A DNA stretch of 7,961 nt from Myxococcota bacterium (lineage in GTDB: Bacteria; Myxococcota_C; UBA6777), in the NCBI GenBank assembly GCA_963169055.1, contig CAUJFU010000353.1, positions 1 to 7,961 of the forward strand. The letters are read 5' to 3'. Each line of letters begins with the position of its first letter. Within the stretch, counting starts at the first letter, position 1. Made by a program: the position numbers and the translations under genes. Positions 1 through 5,430 of this stretch are shown piece after piece. The notes beneath the pieces were generated by a model. That model had not been told where the DNA came from and searched no databases. It was given only the letters and a program-made list of their open reading frames with translations.

Positions 1-126
1 TTCGCGTTTTCCCATCACAAGGTCAAAACCGTAGCGTTGATAGAATTCAACCTTGGGCCGAGAAAGATGCGCAGCAAAGGTCTCGATCACAGAGTCCCGA
101 TCAACGGGTGAGTTGGTTGGCGGCAT
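1..126 (-). CDS. N-terminal fragment of a probable class III (PLP-dependent) aminotransferase
   Basis: An open frame runs leftward from an ATG at 126-124 to the window edge, giving 42 codons without a stop. A Shine-Dalgarno sequence AGAGGA lies 9 nt upstream (136-141), which supports this start. The visible residues include KVEFYQRYGFDLVMGKRE. From memory, this resembles the segment that precedes the first conserved block of class III aminotransferases (acetylornithine/ornithine-type, often annotated 'aspartate aminotransferase family protein'), where a KV-F-Y---G-D-VMGRREG pattern is followed by a W-D-DG motif. The PLP lysine and all catalytic residues lie outside the window, so substrate and activity cannot be inferred. 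It is co-directional with xdhABC, 196 nt beyond the xdhC stop, and could be the distal gene of that operon or separately expressed. The reading frame is more certain than the family assignment. Confidence 0.5.
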   Translation of the reverse strand, partial: MPPTNSPVDRDSVIETFAAHLSRPKVEFYQRYGFDLVMGKRE

Positions 127-195
127 GGTCTGGTGTCCTCTGGTTTCGTGTCTTGTGGTTTGGTCTGATGCCCTCTGGTTTCGTGTCTTGTGGTC
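126..195. repeat. 35-bp tandem duplication (two copies) over the aminotransferase ribosome-binding region
   Basis: Two head-to-tail copies, 126-160 and 161-195, match at 32 of 35 positions. Mismatches are at unit positions 8, 11 and 35. A 5-base stub (TGGTC, 196-200) may begin a third copy. On the minus strand the gene-proximal copy supplies the Shine-Dalgarno sequence and the A of the aminotransferase ATG. The distal copy carries an equivalent AGAGGG but has CCAAA where the start codon would be, so it is a start-less decoy. The period is not a multiple of three and the repeat is not coding. Confidence 0.85.
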
Positions 196-322
196 TGGTC
201 GTACGATATCCGAGAGATGTGTGATCGAAGGGCAAGTGCGATCCGCCGTAGACGCCCTGTGGTTGGGCATCCACAGGGGGATGCCCCTACATGTTGCGGT
301 CACGCCATGGGCGGATTTCGTA
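127..322. other. Non-coding gap between xdhC and the aminotransferase
   Basis: This 196-nt gap holds the 35-bp tandem duplication and the hairpin pair described separately. The stretch 201-254 and the 36 nt next to the xdhC stop (287-322) show no further recognisable signal. I see no convincing promoter for the aminotransferase here on the minus strand, and no terminator with a U-run after xdhC. Read-through from the xdh operon is therefore possible. Confidence 0.5.
255..286. repeat. Pair of overlapping, mutually exclusive hairpins (REP-like element)
   Basis: CCCTGTGG (255-262) pairs perfectly with CCACAGGG (271-278) across an 8-nt loop. GGGCATCC (265-272) pairs perfectly with GGATGCCC (279-286) across a 6-nt loop. 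The two 8-bp stems share bases, so only one can form at a time. The element lies 37 nt beyond the xdhC stop, between xdhC and the aminotransferase. No U-run follows either stem on the minus strand, so it does not look like an intrinsic terminator. The G/C-block style, ending GTAGGGGC on the minus strand, resembles dispersed palindromic repeats found in many bacterial genomes. That last statement is recollection, not a search result. Confidence 0.7.
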
Positions 323-1357
323 TCACTCCGACGCAAGATCGGAGCGAGTGTGCTTGGTGCTGTGGCGTCCAGCAGGCCGAGGCGCAGGGGGCGTATGGGC
401 ATAACGGATCTGGATGATCTGAGCAGCAAGACTGACCGCGATCTCTGCGGGAGTTTGCCCACCGATGGGAAGTCCCATCGGAGCATGAACACGCGAAAAC
501 AGTTCCGTGGAAACGCCCAACTGTTCGAGACGTTGGAAGATATTGTGGATCTTTCGTTTGCTCCCCATCGCGCCGATGTAGCGGAGATCTTTGTGCAGGA
601 TCGCGTGTAAAGCGGTCACATCGGAGTCCATCGCTTTGGTGACGACAACGGCGTAGCTGTGTGAGCCGGGCTGAACGATATCTCGGGCCTCTTCAAAAGG
701 TCGAAGATACAACCGATCACAACAATCGGGATCTTTGGCGACAAGGCTATCGGGGCGCGGATCGATCACGATGCAACGAAACGTCAAGGGAACAAATTGC
801 TTGGCGATCGCCAGCCCAACATGCCCTCCTCCAAGGATGTACAGCGTATCAGGTTGTCCGCAGGGTTCGGTGTAGGACCAATATTCTCCCTCGCGGATGA
901 AAAGAGCGGTGGGAGCGGACTCTTGGAGAAAACAGAGTCCTTGCGGATCGATCCGCCAAGCGCAAGCAGGGCCGTGTTCTTCGGTGAAAAGGATCCGCTC
1001 GACACAAGGAAGATCGCGAGGCCGCAGGACACAACCCGCGAGCCATTGCCCTCCAGCACAACTCATCCCGCTGCGTTCATGTTCGGGAGCGCGTTCGTGA
1101 TGGGTGCGTTTGAGCAAGATCGGACTCGATGTTTCGGGGGTTTGCAGCATTTGCAGAGAGCGGCGGATGACATCGTGCTCCATGACACCGCCGCCGATCG
1201 TGCCGGACCATGCGCCTGTTGCGGTCATCCCCAACAGAAATCCCCGCTTGCCGGGGGCGCTCCCCCAATCATCGACCACCGCCCAAAGCGCGACATCTTG
1301 GCCTTGTTGAAGCTGTTGCTGGAGAAAGATCCAAGTTTTGAGCTTTTCGCGAAGCAC
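323..1357 (-). CDS. xdhC: Xanthine dehydrogenase accessory protein XdhC (344 aa)
   Basis: This is a XdhC/CoxI-family maturation factor. In characterised members such as Rhodobacter capsulatus XdhC, the protein binds molybdenum cofactor, supports its sulfuration and hands it to the XdhB subunit, without being part of the final enzyme. The N-terminal XdhC/CoxI domain is seen at about residues 20-65, with GSAPGKRG (32-39) and SGTIGGGVME (51-60). A second segment contains SCAGGQW (99-105). The C-terminal Rossmann domain starts at YILGGGHVG (173-181), continues through VIDPRPDS (197-204) and IGAMGSKRK (261-269), and closes with the family signature HAPMGLPIGGQTPAEIAVS (291-309). A 24-residue polar tail follows. 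The start is GTG, chosen because AAAGGA lies 9 nt upstream (1367-1372) and the family N terminus begins directly afterwards. It lies 44 nt after xdhB on the same strand, so the two are surely co-transcribed. Family is secure; the cofactor-delivery role is inferred from homologs and context. Confidence 0.9.
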   Translation of the reverse strand: MLREKLKTWIFLQQQLQQGQDVALWAVVDDWGSAPGKRGFLLGMTATGAWSGTIGGGVMEHDVIRRSLQMLQTPETSSPILLKRTHHERAPEHERSGMSCAGGQWLAGCVLRPRDLPCVERILFTEEHGPACAWRIDPQGLCFLQESAPTALFIREGEYWSYTEPCGQPDTLYILGGGHVGLAIAKQFVPLTFRCIVIDPRPDSLVAKDPDCCDRLYLRPFEEARDIVQPGSHSYAVVVTKAMDSDVTALHAILHKDLRYIGAMGSKRKIHNIFQRLEQLGVSTELFSRVHAPMGLPIGGQTPAEIAVSLAAQIIQIRYAHTPPAPRPAGRHSTKHTRSDLASE

Positions 1358-1401
1358 GCGAGTCGATCCTTTCGTTGAAACGATGCACGGGCGATATCGC
1401 C

Positions 1402-3657
1402 CTAAGAAGGCGTGGGGTAAAGCGCCATCAAGACTTTTTCGTGGGTCATGGGTGCAGAGAAAGCAAAGGGTTGGGATTGAAAAGCGCGGATGGCGTTGCG
1501 GATGGCAAAGTATGCGCCGATCCCGTACATCAGCGGAGGTTCGCCCACCGCTTTGGACTTAAAGATCGCATAGGGGCTGCCTGCGTGATCGAGGAATTCG
1601 ACACGCAACTGTTCGGGGACGGCGAAGATATCGGGGACTTTGTAAGTACTGAGCGCATTGGAGAGCAAGCGGCCTTGCTCGTTAAAGCGAAGTTCTTCCA
1701 TCGTCATCCATCCGATGCCTTGGACGATTCCGCCTTCTGCTTGACCGAGATCGACATCACGGTTCATGCAGTCGCCAAAGTCGTGGATCACATGCACTCG
1801 ATCGAAGGTGTAGATCCCACGAAGGCAGTCGACCGTAGCGATCAACGCGGCACATCCGTACACATGATACGCAAAAGGATGTCCTTTTTCGAGGGTGGTG
1901 TCAAAGGAAAGACCGGGCGTAGCGTAGTGCGCATATTCGGACAGGCTCACACGTTGGTTGTAGGCTTCGAGAGCGATCTGATCGAAGGAGAGTTCGACTG
2001 CTTGGCCGTCTCGAAAAATGCGGCCATGTTGGAGCTTGAGAGCGGAGACATCGCACCCAAGCATCACAGCGGCAACGCCGAGCAGCCGGTGATAGACGCG
2101 TTCGCAGGCTTGGGCAAGGGCTTTTCCGTTAAGGTCAGCGGTGGCGCTTGCGGCGCTTGGGGAAGTGTTGGCGATCCGCGAAGTGTTGGTGGCTTCGATG
2201 CGTACACGATCAGCGGGGAGACCAAGGGTGTGACTGGCGACTTGGATCATCTTGGTGGAGACGCCTTGTCCCATCTCGACGGCTCCTGTGCTAATGCTGA
2301 CGCTGCCGTCTTGATAGACGTGAACGAGCGCCCCTGCTTGATTGAGGGTCTTTTTGGTAAAAGAGATCCCAAAGCAGATCGGCATTAGAGCCAGTCCCTT
2401 TTTTTGAAAGGGGTGGGATTGGTTGAATGCCTCGATCTGGTCGGATAATCGGTCGATCTCGATGCTCTGTTCAAGAGCCTTCCAAGCATCGTGGGCGCGG
2501 ACATCTTGGGCCGTTTGACCATACGGGAAGGTATCGCCTTCGCGAAGCAAGTTTGCGGATTGGATGCGATACGCTGGGAGAGACAAGGCTTCTGCGGCGT
2601 GAGCGATGGCGGTTTCGATCGCAAACATACCTTGGGGTCCGCCAAATCCGCGAAAAGCCGTGTGTGAGGTGGTGTTGGTTCGACAGGATGCAGCGGTGGC
2701 GCGGGCGTTGGGGACAAAATAACTGTTCGTAAAGTGAAACAAGCTGCGTTCCAAGACGGCAGGCGAAAGATCAGCGGAAGCACCGGCATCTTGGTAAAGA
2801 AAGACTTCGTAAGCGAGGATGCGCAGATCTGGATCGAGGCCGATCTTGTAGTCGAATTCGTAGGGGTGTCGTTTGCCCGTCATCGCCATATCATCGAGGC
2901 GATGGAGGATCAGCTTGACAGGCCGATGAAGTTTGAGGGCCGCGAGGGCCGCCATCACGGCCCAAGGCGTGGCCTGATCTTCTTTTCCACCGAATCCACC
3001 GCCAAGACGCAGGACATCGACTTCAATTGCGTGCATCGGAAGATCGAGGACACGGGAGGCTGTGCGTTGAACAGCGGTGGGGCCTTGGGTGGAGGAAAGG
3101 ATGCGCAAGTGGCCTGTTTCGGTTGGATAGGCATAGGCTCCTTGGGTTTCGATGTAGAGGTGTTCTTGGCCGCCGCAAGAACCTTGCCCTGAAAAAATAT
3201 GCGTGCATTGCTCCCAAACATCGGAAGGATCGCCGATCTTGAAGGTGCGGACTCGCCCGATCACATCGCCGCTTGCGTAGGCTTCGCGAGGGCTGGTGAC
3301 AGGGCGCAGCGATTCGATATCGAGTTTGATCAGGTCGCGTGCAAGGCGTGCATGGTGATCGGAGTCAGCAACGATGATCGCGATGGGTTGGGCGCGATAG
3401 TGGACTTCGCCGTCCGCAAGCAACGGTTCATCGGGAAAGATCCCGCCGATCTGATTTTCACCCGGGATATCTTTGGCCGTCAGGATCGCCACCACACCTT
3501 GGGCTTGAAGGGCCTGTTCTACATGGATTGCGCGCAGCTTTCCGTGTGCTTCGGGAGATCCAAGGATCACAGCATGTAGTGTTCCTTCGCGTTGTGGGAC
3601 GTCGTCGACGTAGAGGGAGCGTCCTGTGACGTGTTTTTGAGCGTCGATGTGTTTCAA
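1402..3657 (-). CDS. xdhB: Xanthine dehydrogenase molybdenum-binding subunit XdhB (751 aa)
   Basis: This is the large catalytic subunit that holds the molybdenum cofactor and hydroxylates hypoxanthine and xanthine to urate. The N-terminal hammerhead domain covers about residues 1-120 and the two Mo-cofactor domains about 150-730. Visible motifs are GGGFGGKE (219-226), TAFRGFGGPQ (333-342), ISFT (431-434), EMGQG (461-465) and KAVGEPPL (702-709). Against bovine enzyme numbering, Glu226 matches Glu802, Arg304 Arg880, Phe338 Phe914, Phe433/Thr434 Phe1009/Thr1010 and Glu706 Glu1261. The first five keep exactly the bovine spacing. Gln191 matches Gln767 near the Mo. This set marks a xanthine, not an aldehyde, oxidoreductase. 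The start is TTG, overlapping the xdhA stop in TTGA (3654-3657). A strong AAGGAGG (3665-3671) sits 7 nt upstream, inside xdhA, so translation is probably coupled. Length is near the usual ~780 aa and no residue of the core is missing. Confidence 0.96.
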   Translation of the reverse strand: MKHIDAQKHVTGRSLYVDDVPQREGTLHAVILGSPEAHGKLRAIHVEQALQAQGVVAILTAKDIPGENQIGGIFPDEPLLADGEVHYRAQPIAIIVADSDHHARLARDLIKLDIESLRPVTSPREAYASGDVIGRVRTFKIGDPSDVWEQCTHIFSGQGSCGGQEHLYIETQGAYAYPTETGHLRILSSTQGPTAVQRTASRVLDLPMHAIEVDVLRLGGGFGGKEDQATPWAVMAALAALKLHRPVKLILHRLDDMAMTGKRHPYEFDYKIGLDPDLRILAYEVFLYQDAGASADLSPAVLERSLFHFTNSYFVPNARATAASCRTNTTSHTAFRGFGGPQGMFAIETAIAHAAEALSLPAYRIQSANLLREGDTFPYGQTAQDVRAHDAWKALEQSIEIDRLSDQIEAFNQSHPFQKKGLALMPICFGISFTKKTLNQAGALVHVYQDGSVSISTGAVEMGQGVSTKMIQVASHTLGLPADRVRIEATNTSRIANTSPSAASATADLNGKALAQACERVYHRLLGVAAVMLGCDVSALKLQHGRIFRDGQAVELSFDQIALEAYNQRVSLSEYAHYATPGLSFDTTLEKGHPFAYHVYGCAALIATVDCLRGIYTFDRVHVIHDFGDCMNRDVDLGQAEGGIVQGIGWMTMEELRFNEQGRLLSNALSTYKVPDIFAVPEQLRVEFLDHAGSPYAIFKSKAVGEPPLMYGIGAYFAIRNAIRAFQSQPFAFSAPMTHEKVLMALYPTPS

Positions 3658-5075
3658 AGCAGAGCCTCCTTGACGACGGGGATCGCGGTTGCTTCGGCAA
3701 AATGCGCAAGAACAAGCTGGCGCAACAGCAGTCGTTTGTAATCCGCAGAACCACGGATATCACTGATCGGTTGGACTTCGGATTGGGCGCGTTCGGCGGC
3801 TTCAAGGGCGGTCGCCCATGTCAGCGGTTGACCGACGAGCCATTGGGAAGTCTCGCGCAAAAGCTTCGGGATCGGCGCAACGCCCCCTGCGGAAAGACGA
3901 GCTTTTTGGATGATATCATCTTGGACTTCAAGACGCATGGCAGCGTTGACACTGGCGATATCGAGAAAAGTGCGTTTGCTCACCTTTTCAAAGTTGACGC
4001 GACTTTGGGGTGTTGTGGAAGGAAAACGCAGGCGCGAGAGGATCTCGCCTTGTTGTTTGGAGAGTGTCTTGTAGCCGAGATAAAGCTCTTCGAGCGGCAA
4101 CCAGCGCTGTGCGTGTTGGGCGGTAAGTTCGATCTCTGCGCCCAAAGCGAGCATCAAGATCGTGACATCGCCGATCGGAGAAGCATTCACAAGATTGCCT
4201 GCGATCGAAGCGATGGTACGGATCGGCGTAGAGGCAACGAGCCGCATCCATGAGCGGATGGATGGGAGGGTTTGGGCGATCAACGGCGAACGATTGAGAT
4301 CTTCCATAGTAGCCGCCCCACCGATGTAAACAAAGCCATCTTGCTCGTCGATCGCTGTGGAGGCGTAGTCTTGGGCAAAAGCAACGTCAGCATCGCGGAT
4401 CGCTTCGGGGCGTTGGACATTGAGATCACTGCCTCCTCCCAACAGGACGGTGGGAGTGGAGGTTGAAGAGGCAAGCTCAACGGGGCGGCGTGCAGGGATA
4501 GCGCGAAGCCGCGCAGGAATACCCGCAAAATAAGGCGGAACAAAGCCTTTTTCGATCAACCACGCCATCTGCTCGGAGCCTTGGGGCTTTTGTTGAAGTT
4601 GTTCGGAAACTTCGGAGAGTGCGCGCTCGATCGACTTATAACCTGTGCAACGACAGATGTTTCCGCTGATCGCGTCGCGGGGATCGTCTTGATAGACCGA
4701 GCTGGATTCCAGCGCAAAGCCCGTCATCGAAACCACAAACCCCGGCGTACAAAAGCCGCATTGCGTCCCCGAATGTTCCACCATCGCCCGCTGTACAGGC
4801 GTCAACGTCTCTTTGCTGATGCCCTCAACCGTCACAACGTGCATCCCATGCACGCGCCCCAACGGAAAAAGACACGACGTCACAGGAAGATACTTGACGC
4901 CCTCCCCTTCGAGTGTACCGATCAGCACCGAACACGCACCGCAATCCCCCTCACGACAACCGATCTTGGTTCCTGTCAAGCGTTGGTGTTCACGAACAAA
5001 ATCCAGTAAAACAAGACCTTCTTGCAATGAAGTCTTGATCAGTCGGTCGTTTAACAAAAATTGAATCTCTGCCAT
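3654..5075 (-). CDS. xdhA: Xanthine dehydrogenase iron-sulfur/FAD subunit XdhA (473 aa)
   Basis: This electron-transfer subunit passes electrons from the Mo centre in XdhB through two [2Fe-2S] clusters to FAD and then to NAD+ (or oxygen). The plant-ferredoxin-like cluster is bound by Cys40, Cys45, Cys48 (GCREGDCGACS) and Cys68. The second cluster is bound by Cys106, Cys109 (QCGFCTPG) and Cys141, Cys143 (NICRCTGY). The FAD domain shows LLGGGSDLNV (211-220) and an ASTPIRTIASIAGNLVNASP block (281-300) followed by IGD. The C-terminal FAD-linked domain follows, with KVSKRTFLDIASVNAAMRL (364-382). The frame stays open 47 codons upstream to 5216, but the ATG at 5075 is chosen. It has AGAAGGA 7 nt upstream (5083-5089), family homology begins there (MAEIQFLLND), and the extension would run across the promoter. 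The length agrees with about 460-490 aa for bacterial XdhA. It is the first gene of the operon. Whether NAD+ is the acceptor in this protein cannot be read from the sequence. Confidence 0.96.
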   Translation of the reverse strand: MAEIQFLLNDRLIKTSLQEGLVLLDFVREHQRLTGTKIGCREGDCGACSVLIGTLEGEGVKYLPVTSCLFPLGRVHGMHVVTVEGISKETLTPVQRAMVEHSGTQCGFCTPGFVVSMTGFALESSSVYQDDPRDAISGNICRCTGYKSIERALSEVSEQLQQKPQGSEQMAWLIEKGFVPPYFAGIPARLRAIPARRPVELASSTSTPTVLLGGGSDLNVQRPEAIRDADVAFAQDYASTAIDEQDGFVYIGGAATMEDLNRSPLIAQTLPSIRSWMRLVASTPIRTIASIAGNLVNASPIGDVTILMLALGAEIELTAQHAQRWLPLEELYLGYKTLSKQQGEILSRLRFPSTTPQSRVNFEKVSKRTFLDIASVNAAMRLEVQDDIIQKARLSAGGVAPIPKLLRETSQWLVGQPLTWATALEAAERAQSEVQPISDIRGSADYKRLLLRQLVLAHFAEATAIPVVKEALL

Positions 5076-5114
5076 GATCTTATCCTTCTCTACAGCAGCG
5101 CAGCGAAAGGCCAG

Positions 5115-5144
5115 AATGTACCGCGCCCCACAACAAACCGTCAA
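5115..5144 (-). promoter_or_regulatory. Candidate sigma70-type promoter of the xdhABC operon
   Basis: On the minus strand TTGACG (5144-5139; 5/6 to the -35 consensus) is followed after 18 nt by TACATT (5120-5115; 4/6 to TATAAT with both outer TA/T bases kept). Transcription would begin near 5108, leaving a leader of about 33 nt that contains the xdhA Shine-Dalgarno sequence. Position and spacing fit well, but this is a consensus match only. Confidence 0.5.
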
Positions 5145-5236
5145 GAACACAAATGGCGTCCACGACAGACGGAACACGGGAGTCTTCGGCTCTGTCAAAT
5201 ACAGAAACGACGACACAAGTCCGTATTCGCTCTGTT

Positions 5237-5301
5237 TTGTGGGGCTTTACCCCACACCCCACAAGGGAGCGCGGCTCCCTTGACCCCGTGTTGGCGGGGT
5301 C
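5237..5301. repeat. Three adjacent perfect hairpins in the divergent intergenic region
   Basis: Stem 1 pairs TGTGGGG (5238-5244) with CCCCACA (5250-5256). Stem 2 pairs CAAGGGAGC (5262-5270) with GCTCCCTTG (5274-5282) across a GCG loop. Stem 3 pairs GACCCCG (5282-5288) with CGGGGTC (5295-5301). An alternative 8-bp stem joins TTGTGGGG (5237-5244) to CCCCACAA (5257-5264), competing with stems 1 and 2. No U-run follows on either strand, so it is not a simple terminator. The architecture, alternating G/C blocks in back-to-back palindromes, resembles dispersed intergenic repeat elements. It lies upstream of the predicted xdh promoter and 130 nt before the hydrolase start. Confidence 0.75.
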
Positions 5302-5430
5302 GTCGATGGTGTTTCAAACAAACAGCACAGCCGCTTGAAGTGTTGCGAACACGGCTTTTTTTGGCGGCCGTGTAAGCCCGATAAAGGGCCCACAAAAGCA
5401 CGCGAAGAACAGGACAAAGGAGAGTTACGG

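Larger units (their letters stand above)
5076..5430. other. Divergent intergenic region between xdhA and the serine hydrolase
   Basis: This 355-nt region separates two divergent genes. Its xdhA-proximal part has the promoter candidate at 5115-5144 and a weak inverted repeat, GACAGA (5164-5169) with TCTGTC (5191-5196), 21 nt apart and upstream of the -35 element, which might be an operator. The middle holds the triple hairpin. The hydrolase-proximal part has an inverted repeat ACACGGC/GCCGTGT (5349-5355 and 5367-5373) flanking a T7 run, then the hydrolase Shine-Dalgarno AAAGGAGAG (5416-5424). I find no strong -35/-10 pair for the hydrolase. A poor TTGGCG...GATAAA pairing around 5362-5386 is the best seen. 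Open frames in this region (for example the in-frame extension of either gene) look non-coding. Confidence 0.6.

Noticed and set aside
126-200. CRISPR-like array in the repeat upstream of the aminotransferase
   Set aside because: The copies are directly adjacent with no spacers, and there are only two of them.
53-610. Plus-strand open frame (185 codons) across the aminotransferase/xdhC gap
   Set aside because: It runs antisense through xdhC and the tandem repeat, and its product is low in recognisable structure. The opposite-strand genes explain the sequence.
1375-2388. Long plus-strand open frame (337 codons) opposite xdhB
   Set aside because: It lies antisense to the well-supported xdhB frame, has no recognisable domain and no good ribosome-binding site. 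It arises from the codon bias of the G+C-rich gene.
1402-3657. Aldehyde oxidase or CO dehydrogenase large subunit instead of XdhB
   Set aside because: The residues matching Glu802 and Arg880, which aldehyde oxidases replace, are both present. The CO dehydrogenase active-site cysteine loop (CSFR-type) is absent, with AFRGFGG in its place.
5076-5216. 47-codon N-terminal extension of XdhA
   Set aside because: The ATG at 5075 has its own Shine-Dalgarno sequence and begins exactly at the ferredoxin domain. The extension overlaps the promoter candidate and has no family counterpart.
5335-5430. TTG-initiated 32-codon extension of the serine hydrolase
   Set aside because: It would bury the export signal inside the protein and reads through the palindromic leader. 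The ATG at 5431 has a much better ribosome-binding site.
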